Source: Phallusia mammillata (taxonomy: Eukaryota > Chordata > Ascidiacea > Phlebobranchia > Ascidiidae). Taken from it: a DNA stretch of 64,000 bases. Of this stretch, positions 24,801-38,600 are shown piece by piece; the stretch's first letter is position 1; each line of letters opens with the position of its first letter. A model generated the notes under the pieces. It saw only the letters and a program-made list of their open reading frames with translations. It was not told where the DNA came from and ran no database searches. The position numbers and the translations under genes are program-made. The DNA lies in contig QLIY01000641.1 in NCBI GenBank assembly GCA_003260075.1, positions 31,851-95,850 on the forward strand, in the 5' to 3' direction.

Positions 24801-27800
24801 CTTCTGTAATGGATTATAGACAATGATTCAAATTTTTTATAAGCCGGTTCTGTTACACAAAGTCCTATGACAGTAACCAGTAATGCTAACCGGTTCGCTG
24901 ATCTCATACAATTTCGTGGGACTGTTCTGTAGACCTGACGCGAACCGGCTGAATCCCACCACTGGTTATATAGTTTACATAAAGTTGATATTCCCACACA
25001 CTTTTTGTTTTAAGTTTTTGTAATATTATGTTCACGTTCCAAAAAGATTTTGCAATTTTTGGGTAGTAAATTACATAGATTTTAACCCAATAATTGGTTA
25101 CAAATCTAGATTGAAAATACCAAAAACGGATTTATGCTAAAAGTTTTAATTTGTTTGGAACCATGATATTAAATGAAATTGATCAGACGCTGTAACTCAG
25201 TGACTCTCAAACGCGGCTCTCAGGGCCGCATGCGGCTTCCAACTACTTATTTTGCGGCTCCCACCAAACCTCAGAAAACCAGCAAAGATTGCAAAGATAG
25301 TTTTCAAGGTAACAATCTTTAGTTATTTTCTCAAGGTTTCGTTTTTTGCTGGTTCCTACACACACAAAACTGCCATTTGGGCCTTACAAAAAAGTTTGAG
25401 AAGCCCTGCATAACTCATTTTACTATCACTTCTTATTTGTGTTCAATCACAAGATCTCATAAAAGATAAATATTATGCCTGTGTATCTTATTTTCACTTA
25501 CTGCAACACAGTTTGGCAGCTTTTCTTGCATTTATTCCCCGATCTATCAAAACATCGATACAGTTTGGTGCTTTCCTAGTTGCCAGAGCTTTTCTTCTTC
25601 TCGTGCTGACAACTTCTCTGCAAATCATAACAGTGTTTCCCAAAACTTTTCTTTTCAAAGTTAGTGCTTCCAAAGTTATTTTCACTTCAATTTGAAACAT
25701 AGAGTGCCTACTTGATGTATGGATAGATTGTAAAGAAGTAAGATTGATCAAACTCTGTTATGAACTCCAGTGTGCGTACGTGCTGCAAACGTTAACAAGT
25801 TTATTGTTAAAATCAACATACAAATACCTTAAAAACTAAAAGACTGAAAAATTTAACATTATTCATGACCTTTAAAGGGTTTTATAGTGTTATTTTGTTT
25901 CTAATCAGGATTTTGCAAGAAGTCTTGCCTTGCAAAATCAAACAACGCTGATTTTTATACGGAAAAATTGTCTTGAAACTTATAACGAAATGACGTAATT
26001 GTGTCATCCAAAGCCATATTAATTATTTCCTCTTTTTTAATGCATTTGATGTTTAGTGTCTCCTTTTTTGGGAATTCTAATTACAAAATATGTACCTTGT
26101 CTTTGCATAAGAAAAACATCACCTACCGCTTGCACTGAAATCATTCCGTTATTCAACGCCCAACCTTCCAGGCCAATGCAGAGTTTTGTTTCTAACTTGC
26201 TGCAATTCTTTCCACACGCGCAATAGCGCCCGTTGGCGGTGTGACAACCGGTAGTGACGTCACAAGGCTCAAAGTTGGACCTGACCCAGAACTGGTTTGC
26301 TCTGGAAGTTGAAAATTAAGTTCAAGCTGTTTCCAGAATGCTTTGTTTAGTGGAGACTTCGGCAACCAGGCGACGCGAGCCTATTTACTTGGTATTTCCA
26401 TGTGGTAATGACTTCGCGTGCCAACATTTTTGTGAGTAATAGTGTTTTGTACCAACTGATCTTAAAAGTAAGCAAAGAGCATTGTTTTGTGTTTGTAGAC
26501 TGTAATTTGAAAGTATTCCACAGTAAAAAAATAACAAGCAATCTTACAGTTTAAATTCGTACTTTAATCAACACATGCAAATCGTTTGAAGTGCCATGAA
26601 AAATAACCTTATGCCGACCGCTAGTTTTGTGTATGTGTTTTGCAACAGTGCATAAGACGATAAATGTCTTGCTTGGTTTTAATAAGACGATAAATGTCTT
26701 TGCTTGGTTTATTGATTAGACAGTTTTGACATATTTACTAAAGAAGATTACGTGTTGTCGACGAAAAATGTTTTTCTTGACGTTTTATGTAAATATGGCC
26801 TTGCTAAGATTAGAACTCCTGTTTGCTTTGCGTGTAAATTAGCTTGCAAAAAATAAAAAATAAAAAGTCAATAAAAAATACACTAACAACTCTTTGTGAG
26901 CATAACGCATTCAGGCGCTGTCTACCACTGAGGTTAAATAAAACAAACAGATCAATAACTTTTTGGGGAATTTACCTCAAATTACAGACATTCGTTGGCA
27001 GAATTGATTTTGAATCTGCACCGTCGGTTCTTTTTCTAAAATGAATCAGGAAGCCATCTGTTTCGAACCCTAAAATATTAAAAGTTTATTTAATTTTTTT
27101 TAAACACGTCAATTTTTATTTTATGTAAAAAATTATAATGGCGAACAGGCTACATTTATGAGAACTCGATTAATTTCCTTTCACCCAACAACTTGGTGAC
27201 CAAATTTGCAGTGCCTAAAAGTTAAGTTTATAAAAACCATTAGGTCATTCGTCCTTAAGATTTTGAGCAATATATATGAATCAGTTTACATAAAGTTCAT
27301 TGTAGTCTTCATGCATCAAGCAACGAGCTGGGAGATTCTAAGTTTAAAGTATTGAAAAAAGAAGTATTGCCTAAAAAGTTAAAAGGCAGATCATTAAGCA
27401 TCATCGTCGATGTGTTGTATAAAAACAATTTGTAATGAAGGCAAAATTATGTAGCAGGCCTGGTGTAGCTATAGAAATAAAATCATGTTTTTCGTACATT
27501 TCTTTCCGGGCGCTACCACTTCCCATGATGCTGACATCGTGAGTTGAATCGAACTTGCGTTTTTCATTGATAAAACTCTTGATGTGTGGGTAAATGTTGT
27601 GTTGATTTTTATTTGATCCAATACACCTACCAACATCAAATTTTTTTAACAGTAATATGAACCATTATTCCCAGGCTTAAAATGGACCTAGTATACCGAT
27701 TTTGAAACTGCAACTACTCACTAAATTAAACAACAAGCTTATTAATACAAACATAATTTTGTTAATTCTTTTATTAGTGCTGACCAAATACAGACAACGA

Positions 27801-28118
27801 AAAACATTTCATTTTAAAGAAAGAATGTAATGGTACGTAAAGAAAAAAGAGGCCTTTGACACAACTTTAATCAAAACTTGAAATACAAGGATGCATTGGT
27901 AATATTTACGTTTATTGCTATACCTTTTCAGAATTTCCAAACTTTTATTGTAAAACCCATGTTTTTCTGTAAAGTGTCCTTTAATACTTTACTTAAAATC
28001 ACCAACTTTTTTATGCCAACACTTTAATTCGGATGTACTTACGGTTTCTGCATTGTCGACCAAACATAGAATTGACAACAGCGCAGCAAGCAAGAACGTA
28101 AAACAAAGTCAATTTCAT
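18885..28118 (-). CDS. Receptor tyrosine kinase with FN3 and EGF domains, complete (RTK-A)
   Basis: Fifteen exons: 28043-28118, 26976-27069, 26127-26301, 25502-25754, 24625-24803, 24368-24557, 23726-23857, 23205-23346, 22293-22503, 21808-21979, 20773-20951, 20127-20326, 19746-19850, 19166-19303, 18885-19038. They sum to 2400 bases (799 aa plus stop) and every phase closes. Order: signal peptide (MKLTLFYVLACCAVVNS), Cys-rich N-terminus, a fibronectin III domain, two EGF repeats, transmembrane helix (IIIAIGLISSAVVVLLLIIF), juxtamembrane KWSEFVAN, tyrosine kinase domain. Kinase motifs: GRGNYGVV loop, IAVK lysine, FLSEIGLM helix-C glutamate, HGDLAARN catalytic loop, DFGLA, and a WSFGNLMYEM helix. 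The Arg of HRD is Gly; Asp and Asn are kept, so an active enzyme is likely. Two Tyr lie in the activation segment (NDVYRYGIIRGQQER). The closest named family is not certain; it is a Tie/FGFR-like type by layout. The adjacent RTK-B is a paralog. This gene is free of G-run breaks. Confidence 0.92.
21655..21716 (-). repeat. Short interspersed repeat with GAAACGTC core
   Basis: On the minus strand this reads cgacctgtataagacgtcga followed by aacgtc. Similar copies sit at 29035-29100 and 35985-36085. The shared order is a gacgacctgtata block, the palindromic core gacgtcgaaacgtc, then an A-rich tail, which resembles the 3' signature of some retroelements; the family is not identified. Confidence 0.5.
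25198..25408. mobile_element. hAT-type MITE, 211 bp, in a kinase intron
   Basis: The left end CAGTGACTCTCAAACGCGGC is answered by a right end whose complement is CAGGGCTTCTCAAAC. Flanks tgtaact and cataact are similar but not identical, consistent with an old target duplication. The interior has gcggctc blocks typical of this class and no coding frame. It sits between the FN3 exon and the upstream exon of RTK-A. Confidence 0.65.
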
Positions 28119-29491
28119 AGTTTCAATTCCTTCCGACGACACGCAATGAAATCAAAGTCTGAGCAGTACTTTTCTTACTTAGAAGAAATACTGGAAACGT
28201 CAACAGAGTGAGATATATATTAGGCCAAGCATTTGCTGCGTTGAATTATTTTCGAAAAAATGTGCCATGACGAATAACGACCCGCGCTATGACTTCAGTC
28301 ACGGAAATTAGGCGCGAAATTTTCTTTTGGCTTTGTCTTTTTGTTCTTTTTTGTGCCGTAGACGTTTAGTCATGCATTGGTTTCCAAATTTCTGCCGACT
28401 TCTACTATTTCTGTGCACTCCAGATTTGTTTATATTTTTTGCTTGGCGGGCCTGAACCGCCAGTTTGAACTTTTAAACCTTGTTATTAAATCTGGAATGA
28501 AACAATGTTATTAAACAAGGCAATTTTGTACGATAAACAATTAAAACACAGATTGGAATTTGATTTTTGTGACCTGTTGTTATAGTCACGAATTTTTTTC
28601 CTGTTTTGTTAACTATATTTGTAGTTTCTAAACATAAAAAATCCAAACGAAATCAATAGATTTTTTGTAAATAAAATAAAACATCACGTTTTATGAAAAA
28701 TAAATAGGCTACACCAGATTAACTTTGAAAAATAACAGCTAAAAGACGTGTACAACAGGTATAAGAATAACAAAATTAACTGACAAGGTGCTTTATTTTT
28801 ATTTGTGTCTTTGATTTGCACAATTCTGAAGTTTCGACTCATGAATGGTGTGCATAAACTCTACAACAATGCTCGTATAAGTGTCAGAATTATGTTTAAC
28901 CACCACGTTGCTTGTGGGTTTATTAAATCAACTGTAGGATTGTTAACAATTAGCAGACATTTTCGATTGCTTGCCCTGTTCGTGCATTTTGAATCAAAGA
29001 AGATAACAAAGCCTTAAGTTTACAGAGCTCCTCTGGCAAATGTATTTGTATTCCGACGTTTCGACGTTCTATACAGGTCGTCTTCAGGCCTTTTAACGAC
29101 TTCCGTTTAAACAAAAATTGGTCTAACAAGCTAACTGTTCGCTGCAAACTGTTTATTTGCAATACAACAGACAAACCTTTTATTTCGTGAATACAAATGA
29201 AAATTTATAAACTATTATTAAAACAAATTGGAAGGCTAATTAAGATCATTATTAATGTATTTATGTGTAAATCCAAAAAGACAGAAATCCTTTTAAAGTG
29301 TATGTCACCGTCCTGTATTCTCAACCTTGATGTTTTGCTGCTGTTTTCTTATTCTGTGCATTTGTGTTTTGTTAAATGCTTTTAATGTTACACGCATAAC
29401 CAATTTTATTCCTTCCAATTATTTTATTATTTTGTTTCCCGGCACTTATGTACAAATTTCCATCAAGAAAACAACAAATAAACTATGGTCA
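28119..29491. other. Intergenic; upstream of RTK-A and downstream of the spongin-like gene
   Basis: No exon recognised. It contains the RTK-A promoter region immediately above 28118 (no TATA box was called with confidence) and a GAAACGTC-core repeat at 29035-29100. Confidence 0.5.
29035..29100 (-). repeat. Short interspersed repeat with GAAACGTC core
   Basis: The best-preserved of three copies. On the minus strand: ggcctgaagacgacctgtat, then agaacgtcgaaacgtcgga, then an A/T-rich tail ending near catttgccagaggagctc. It has one core unit, whereas the copy at 36 kb has seven. Confidence 0.55.
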
Positions 29492-31828
29492 TTACTTTCC
29501 ATAAGTGCACACAACACAGCGAACTTCCCAGCCATCAACATACGGTTCACATGGAATATTATAACCGCAATCCATTTCAACAACATGTAGATGTGCCCCA
29601 CCCTGATTGCCCTTGGTACCAGGAATAGCTTGTGGTTGTTCATCCACACACAGAAACGTGAAGGCGTGTTTGTTATTATATGCCCCCGTCATTAAATAGC
29701 CTTTGTATTCCTCTGTCCAACCGCTAGGGCACTTTTCGCGACTTGGTATCATGATCTAGATATACAAAGACACGATGCTTTTACATTTTGGTGTTAAAGA
29801 CAGCTTACAATATAACATGTCGATGTCAAGCAATTGATCCATTTCTGTAAAATTTCTCTTTCATTATGTTATTTTTTTGTCATTTCTTAGCTTTCGATAA
29901 GCTTAGCATATTTTAAACTTTAAGAAGCAAAAAATCCTCTATGATACGCGTGGTGTACAGATTCTTAGCGGACATGGAATATATGTAGCTCATAAACTGA
30001 TGTGTGGTCACAACGTGCACATCAATTGTTGCTCACAGTGTTCCCAAACACACTCAGGAAGCTTGTGTGTATGCCCAGACACACAAAAAACTACAGGAAA
30101 CATTTTGAAGACCCACTGGGGATACACTTTGCTCATAGAAACGGTTGGACGTGGACTTAATACTGATCAAGTTGCCTCCCAGATACAAACCTGAACCGTA
30201 CTGTACTGCACTAGGCACACAGCGCATGGTACGCCTTGGTACTGCAAGGAACTTTCTTCAACCAGCGACAAGTCGAAGAGAGGTTTCGCCCACGAACCAT
30301 CCATGTACTCGGCTCCGTAAATCCATGTTGATCCTAAAGCGTATATCAGCCGCTTCAGGTTAAACGAAGAGTCCAAATAATGACAACTTATCAAACGTAA
30401 TTTAAACAGTTGATTGTAACTTTCAATTGCATGTTTTATTAAAATTTGGATTGTTATTTAAAGAAATTTGTTTTAAAGACTCGGCTTAAGGCCACACAGA
30501 AAGTCACTTTGCAGTTTTTTTCACAAATAGTCAACTGGGTTTATAAGATCTCGCTGTCAGTTTGTCAGAAGTTGAAATCTAACTGTCTAAACTCTGAAAC
30601 CTAATTTGAGTCTCACCTTGGCCTCCAAGGATGTACTTTTCAGGCGTATAAGTTACGTTGTGGTGAAGACAGAGATGATTAGAGCCTCCGCCAACGTGAT
30701 TGTAAAAACTTCCACCGACATATCCTGCAATTAAACCCTCTACTTAAAAAAGTACCGAGTATTTTAGTTGACTGTCAAAACCATATAGTGTCTATAAACT
30801 GATTTTGAATCCCTGGTCTAAAATGTCATGAAACACTTTAAGGCGGTTTAGTTGCAAACTGCATCTAGGATGACCCTGGGAGCCAAAATGAGCTTTATTT
30901 GTGTTAACCGTTAGATGGCACAATAGAGGCGTTGTTAGGCGTCGCAGAACCAATATAACTGTGTGTGATTTGTCTGGTTACTAAAGTTTCTTTGAAGTGA
31001 CAAAAACTTACCATGGTATACGATTTCGGTGTTTTCTTTTGATGGACAGTTGTTTCTTCCCCACCTTACATAAGTCACACCTAAAGTTAGACAAACGTTT
31101 GGTCATTTTTGTAAAACATAAACTAAATCATTTCAATTCAACGCTATAACTACCTTCTTTATTACATTGCCACATAGATACAACAAAATGGAAAATTTAA
31201 TATGATCTAAGATACTGGTCATTTTAGGAAAGCATAAAATTTTCACTATTTACACTTGTTCAGAAAAGCGGTGAACATACAGTTAACCTCAATCCTGGCA
31301 TATTGATGTAATCGCCAAAAAAGTAAATCTTACCTATGTTAGGAGATAGTGTAGTTGGCACATCATTCTCAAACATATCAGTCTGCATTATAACTTAGAT
31401 TTATTAGGTACATTTTTTACGAATTAATGCTATTTGTTTTAAGTACCTCTGATCTTTTTTTGATTACATGATGCTGTTTCTGCAACTGGGTTACCTTGGT
31501 TTCTTTCAAATTGGCAATTTCATTTTGTAGTCTGTAAAATAGGACACTTTCAACTGTGCATAGGACATAAAGATATACAGCCTACATTTGTGGCCAATTT
31601 TAAAGAATTTAGTGCGCGAATGCTTACAATAGCCTATGCACGACTTATTTAGTTTACTTTAACATTAAAAACGGAAAGAAATATTTTAACCCACCTGTTT
31701 ATTACTTTGTATGTTTGATGTGTAAATGTAATTGTTCCTATCACAACAAGCAATAGCAAAACTCCAACAAGAATAAACTTCTTTCCACCACCTCTTCGGA
31801 CTGATTTTGTGTAAGTTTGAATACGCAT
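29492..31828 (-). CDS. Type II membrane protein with spongin / short-chain collagen C4-like domain, complete
   Basis: Seven exons: 31695-31828, 31447-31531, 31334-31382, 31012-31080, 30617-30724, 30191-30333, 29492-29755; they sum to 852 bases (283 aa plus stop) and all phases close. A short basic cytoplasmic tail (RRGGGKK) precedes one hydrophobic helix (FILVGVLLLLVVIGTITF) with no signal peptide, so the C-terminus should face outward. A short heptad-like stalk follows (LQNEIANLKETK). The rest matches the globular part of sponge, cnidarian and mollusc short-chain collagen C4-like proteins: GVTYVRWGRNNCP, then GGSFYNHVGGGSNHLCL, then GVPCAVCLV, then IPSREKCPSGWTEEYKGYLM, then PYVDGWEVRCVVCTYGK. 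No Gly-X-Y collagen repeat is present. Ligand and role are unknown; a surface or shed adhesion protein is plausible. ATG at 31828 is used; an upstream GTG would add eight residues. Confidence 0.87.
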
Positions 31829-33651
31829 GCTTCTCTTGATTAGTGGCACAAGGAAATGACCAAAACGACTATTGTTGGTAAAATCAGAACAGCGAAGGGT
31901 TAAATTAAATTAATTTGGCAGCGAGTTTGGCAATTTGTGCCATTGCTAACAACGTTTTTTGCAGGGGGTATTATGCATTGCATCTGCAAGTATTGCTAAA
32001 ATTTTGTCTGGCGTTTTAGAATGTTGGCTTAGTTTGTGATTATAACCTTTTTCTGCCCTGACTCAATGAACTGCGCTGGGTGAAATATTTTTAACGTTCA
32101 GAAATGATAATTAAATGTATGTTATAGAAATGCATAACTAGAGTGGTTATTGCAATTAGTTTAGCACGTTCACATATATTCTTTGAGTGTTAAACTATTA
32201 GTTTTTGCCATACCTCTTCTTCTTTCCTTTGCAACATATAATATCGGTTTGTTTTTCGTACTACTGAAGAAGATATTTCTAACATTTTTCAGATCATTTT
32301 TTAAACTTGTTTTTATTCCTAAAACCGGAAGCAAATTAACAAACAACGTGGGAATGTTCAACAATAACTGAGGTATTTACAGAATCAACAATCATACATT
32401 CAATAAACAGTCATGGGGGGGGGGGGGTAGTTTATGATTATAACCTTTTTCTGCCCTGACTCAATGAACGGCGCTGTGTGAAATATTTTTGTACGTTCAG
32501 AAATGATAATTAAATGTATGTTATAGAAATGCATAACTTGAGTGTCTATTGCGATTAGTTTAGCAAGTTTACATATATTCTCTGAGTGTTAAACTATTAG
32601 TTTTTGCCATACCTCTTCTTCTTGCCTTTGCAACATATAATATCGGTTTGTTTTTCGTACTACTGAAGAAGATATTTCTAACATTTTTTAGATCATTTTT
32701 TAAACTTGTTTTTATTGCTAAAACCGGAAACAAATTAACAAACAACGTGGGAATGTCCAACAATAAATGAGGTATTTACAGAATCAACAATCATACATTC
32801 AATAAACAGTCATGGTTTAACAACAATTTGACGATTAAAACTCGGAGATTTTGTCAAACTCTCGTTTTTCCATATCATCCCCCATCAATGCTTTGTTGTA
32901 GTATGAAAAGTTGTCTTGCAATTTTGATTCGTCTTCCGTCGTTTTTTGAGTTTTTTCGGTTAATGTATCAAGTTCGTGGTCGTATTGCTGAAAGAACATT
33001 TGTTTCAACTTGTTTGTTTGAAGTAATTTTCAAATTTCAACTGAAAACTTATTAAACCGGTAGTATATATCATACAGCCACGAATAAGAACTAGTCGGGC
33101 ACTTGTGCGCATTGATTAAGGCAGCCATGAATTGATAAACAAATTGTCAGCCAGATATTTGGCTCCGAAAAGGCCTTTTAGTTTTAGAGCTATTAATGGT
33201 ATTTATAACGCAGCCCAAGCATACGTACACTACCTGCTGCTAGACTTCTCATTTAGAAACTATTGAAAAAATTGCAGTCGTTGAACAAGGTACCTGTGAT
33301 GGGGGGGGGGTTTTTCAAATTTCAACTAAAAACTTATTAAACCGGTAGTATATATCATACAACCACGAATAAGAACTAGTCGGGCACTTGTGCGCATTGG
33401 TTAAAGGCGGCCATGAATTGATAAACAAATTGTCAGCCATATATTTGGCTCCGAAAAGGCCTTTTATTTTTAGAGCTATTAATGGTATTTATAACGCAGC
33501 CCAAGCATACGTAGACTACCTGCTGCTAGACTTCTCAGTTAGAAACTATTGAAAAAATTGCAGTCGTTGAACAAGGTACCTGTGATACGACTGACAAACG
33601 GCTATGCGCCAAGGTGGTATACTTAAGCGAGCTACAAAAAACTCTAAAATA
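31829..33651. other. No gene recognised; two duplicated blocks
   Basis: Segment 32036-32402 repeats at 32418-32815 and segment 33015-33299 repeats at 33311-33585, each pair split by a G run and differing by a few percent. Open frames in these blocks are short, appear on both strands and have no family match. Confidence 0.5.
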
Positions 33652-35614
33652 TTATGTGGCAACCACGTGACAAGCGAAAACCATTTTTTTGTGGAGATGC
33701 AATCGAAAACAAAAGAACAAGTTGGAGAATGATATGATGAAATTTATTGTTGCTATTCTACACACACTAATTTGATTATGCACCAGTGCGATTTGTACCT
33801 CTTTGTCGATGCCTTCCACCACTTTGACGATGTTGACGTAATCGACTGGCTTCTTGTCATTATCCGGACCATTACTCAGCAAAACAGCAAGATCGGAAAA
33901 TGTGGGTCGTGACGAAGCTCTCCATTTCCAGCATTTGTTCATAATAGAGTACCTAGGAAGAAAATAGAAGATTACTTTTTGCCCAGATAAACGCACACAT
34001 AAATTTCAATTCAAAACAAAGATGTCTCTGATTAATTATCTGACGGTCACTCTAAACCAGTGGTTCTCAACCTTTCGTGGACCGTGGCCCGCTAAAAGTA
34101 ACTTTTGGACCTCGTGTCCCCCTTCAAGTAACTCTGTAGGACCTGTGGCCGGGGGGGGGGGCAGAAATTTCAATTCAAAACAATACGTCTCTGATTAATT
34201 AATTATCTGACGGTCATTCTAAACCAGTGGTTCTCAACCTTTCGTGGACCGTGGTCCGCTAAAAGTAACTTTTGGACTTCGTGTCCCCCTTCAAGTAACT
34301 CTGTAGGACCTGTGGCCCCCTTAAAACTGGGGGGGGGGGGGGGGGGGGGGGGGTAGTTGTTCATGCCGTGCTGCAACAAACAATTTAATCAAAAAGCAAG
34401 AAGCCCGTTTGTACGGATTTATGTGGACTTAAACCGATGAAACTTGTACGGTTACAAAAGTGATCTGTTTTGCAGTCAGGTTCGGTACTTCAAGCATATA
34501 CCAACACATGACTCAGTTTAGTGCAACATTGTACCTTTGCTTTAATGCGCTTACTTACATTTTATCACCACAAGATACTGGCTGTTTCATACGATATCCG
34601 GCTTTGAGTCTGTCGTATAGCTCATCGGAACTAGGGGGGGGGGACCCTTTATGCTTTAAATGCCCTTACTTACATTTTATCACCACAAGACACTGGCTGC
34701 TTCATACGATATCCGGCTTTGAGTCTGTCGTATAGCTCATCGGAACTAACTCCGGGGTGAGGCATGCAACCAAGTGTCACCATTTCATACATCAGATTGC
34801 CAAACGACCACCTAAAATTATAGAATAGATGTTTTTGTGCAAAAGGAGAAATGAAAACTACAAAAGTTGGTCATAAATTAACCTAAGGTCATAAATTAAC
34901 CTAATACACTTCGAGGTAAATTTGTTTTGACAAACGATTATGACAAATCTTATGTAATTATGAATCACCAGAGATCTTTATTGTAAAGGTATTCGAGTTT
35001 TTTTTGAAAGCATAAAAAAACATATGCACTGTTGCACTTGAATTTGTAAACGTATAGATCATTTTTTTGATTACGTACACGTCACTCTTGCTTGTGATTG
35101 GATCTCTCCCTGACGTCATCCTCTCGGGACTAATCCATTTAAACGGAACGGTGCGTTCTGTTTGACCCCGAATGACCCCATACCTGTACATAACCGCATT
35201 GTATAATCTAACGTTTAAGGTGCAGAATTAGGCAATTATGTGTATTTACCTGTATTTACAAACGTTTCGGCAATTACTGCCATCAATAGCTCGCAATCCA
35301 TCATTATTTCGCAAATTTTGTTTGATTTTAGTTCTTACGTTAGTAGAATTTTTGTACAAATTAAGAACAAGGTTTACCTGTAAACGTCGTTCGCCAGACC
35401 AAAGTCGGAGATTTTGCAGACAAGATCCTCTCCAATCAGAATATTTCTTGCCGCGATATCTCCATGAATGATACGAGCCTTGGTGAGGTAAGCCATGCCT
35501 TGCGCTACCTGGCGGGACATCTCGTACACCGACATTTCCGTTAGGTGGTACACTGGGTCGACCAGGCATTTCGTGGGCTGTGAAAAATGAAATTTTCGAA
35601 ATAAAAAAATGAAA

Positions 35615-35653
<39 letters not shown>

Positions 35654-38600
35654 AATTTCTAATGCACTCCAACTAACAATCTAAACTGGTTAAGTTTGAA
35701 AACTTATAGTATTTTGGATCATTTGCCTTACAAAAACAACGAAATGGTTTTTAGTTTTTCTTGCCCACGACAGTTTGGTCAATGATCACATTTGCGATTG
35801 TCATGTCGAACAGTAATACTCAATGAATATAAAGTTATTGCCAGTCATATTTTATAAGCTTTACTTCTTGCTTAACCGGCAATTATAAACAAACCAACGA
35901 ACGTTTAGAAGTATCATTCAGGGCGCATCCTTCATCATGATAGTGTCGCACTACCCAACACATTCGTTGTTATAACACATCTTATGATATTACCCTGGTG
36001 AAGACGCCCTGAAAGAAACGTCGAAACGTCGAAACGTCGAAACGTCGAAACGTCGAAACGTCGAAACGTCGGATAAGTCAAATACAATTGCCGTTTATGC
36101 AAGAAGGAAAGTTTAGTAATACTTTTTAGGTCCCAAATATAGAAAAAAGGTAATTGAAAAAATTCACATGTAATATTGTTGGGGGGGGGGGCACCCAACA
36201 ACCTTTATCACATTGGGATGTTCCCCTACGTTAAACATGAAACCGATTTCAGTAAGAAAATCTGAAATCTTCTCATCTTGATTCGCTCCCTCTGCAACGC
36301 AAAAATATATTTCAGGCTAACATTGAACATAAATCGTCTTTACCTACTTATAAATGACATGCAATGTTTTGTCAAAAATTGGTAAAGGGGGGGGGGACAC
36401 CCAACAACCTTTATCACATTTGGGTGTTCCCCTACGTTAAACATGAAACCGATTTCAGTGAGAAAATCTGAAATCTTCTCATCTTGATTCGCTCCCTCTG
36501 CAAAGCAAAAATATATTTCAGGCTAACATTGAACATAAATCGTTTTACCTACTTATAAATGACATGCAATGTTTTGTCAAAAATTGGTAAATTTTTCAGC
36601 TGTTTACCGATCCTTTTTGGCACTAGTGTAGTGTTTATGAGTTTATATTTATATTCATTTTTATGTCTAGTATCAAAATTTATACAATGCAAAGCAAAAT
36701 TTGGTAAAGCACTTTTAAACACTTGTAGCATTCTACTATTTGAAATCGTGACTCATTTCTTACCTTTTACAAATTTGACGGCAATGTCTATATCCTCGGT
36801 GACTTCCTCCCCTTTTGTAGGGGTGAGACAACCCTTGTAGACGACCCCGTAATTTCCCCGCCCCAGTATTTCACCCAGTTTGATCCTTTCCCGTGTAATC
36901 TCCCATTGCTCACCAAATGTGGGCAACCAAACATTCTGCAAATAAAGTGAAAAGATGAACAACATGAGATGGTTTTGTAGAATGATTCATGAGATGAAAA
37001 AAATCACAAAATAAAGAAATGAAAACTTACAAAAACTTATTAACTGAAAGGTTTAATCTATTGTAGCGCTGTTTATTTGCGCGAGTTCAAATATCGAATG
37101 ACACAAGACAGAAAGGGCGAGACAAAACACGATGCAAATAGAAAAAAGCACGTGACGTATTGTGCGGTTCGGTTACGCATGACTGGTTAACGCAGGTTGG
37201 GGAAAACACCCAGTTGTCGCCACACTATATTCTTTAACACCCAAATAATCCCAGACCAGGGCTGGAAATCGGGTCCATGTTTCGAGTCGGGTTTGAGTTT
37301 CAACAAAACGGGATTAATTCGGCCTTAAATTTACACTCCGCACCATTTTTGTTTCATTTTTAACAAAATCTGAGCCCGATTTTGGCTTGACTTTTTACAA
37401 AAAGGTTTGAGTCGGGTTTCAGACTTGTTCTATTGAGTTTTGACCCCAATATCAGACCACCTACTATGTGGATAAACAATTACATTTTGCTACCTGTAAA
37501 ACGCCCACTAAAACAACTACATAGAATAGCTTGTATTTTACACAAACCATTGCCGCTTACGTCGTCTTTATTTTTGGACGGAATAGAATACTGAAGAGCT
37601 GAGTTTGCCACAAAGTTGCTCCATTTCCAATTTTCCTCTCTTAACTTTCGCGTTCGGATCATCCACGCAGCGCCGAGAAGTAAGATGAGCAGAAGGACTG
37701 TTACCGGCAAAGCGATACTTAATGCGTAAGTGTTGATGGACGAACAGCCAGAACCATCCAAAAAGCTGTAAAAATTCGTATTTTAACTGTCCTCGGTTTT
37801 AAATAAAAAATCAGTTTATTTAGTTTCCTCCTAACTTGCAAAAAGATGTATTGTTTAATAAAAGCATTCGTTTTTTGATATTAGGTACTGTTCCTTACGG
37901 TCCAGTTTTATCCAACAGTTTTGAAAGACATTTAAAATCGTTACAATTCATTTGTTAACTAAAAGTTTTAAATTAAATAAGTACATTTCAGTTGAAATTT
38001 CTCCAGGCTACAACGAGAGATAAAAGTTTAACCTCGACAGTTAACGGAAACACATTAACGATTTTATGCCTTAATACGCTTTGATTATAAACCCATTAAA
38101 TGGCTTTTTAACATCCACATAATTCTGACACTCAAACCACAAACGTCGTTTTGCTGGTCATGGTGAAAGTGCATGGGAAATTCCCTACTTGCCTCGAAAA
38201 CCGCCGAGTCATTAATTAAAATCCTCTTAAGTGAGTTTGCCGAACTGCACATGACAGCTCACGCAGATTAAGATGTAAAACAACAGCTTAAGCGGTAAGC
38301 GGAAACTACTGGGTTACGTATGCCACATGTGTTTGATGATATTCGTTGTTCATATAAGGTCAAAATTTCAGTTAAAATTTTCTGTTTTTCAAATCAGAAA
38401 GGGTAAATGGTTTTATTTTATAAACTTGTGTTTAGTGAATTAACAATCTCGACAAATCATAATTAGATAACTAAATATATTTTTTGTGATACACCAAAAA
38501 AATACAGTTTGTACATTCTACCAGTTAAATTGTGTGGTACACATGATAGGAAAAGCGCAACTAAGATTAAAATTGAAGAAATGAAATGTGAAGTAATTTT

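Noticed and set aside
36001..36085. CRISPR-like array
   Set aside because: The seven 8-bp units are directly adjacent with no spacers, and the genome is eukaryotic.
37255..37455. A second full CAGAGTT-type hAT element in RTK-B
   Set aside because: GGGTC-rich arms and a cagggctggaaat end resemble the family, but the right end and target duplication could not be fixed.
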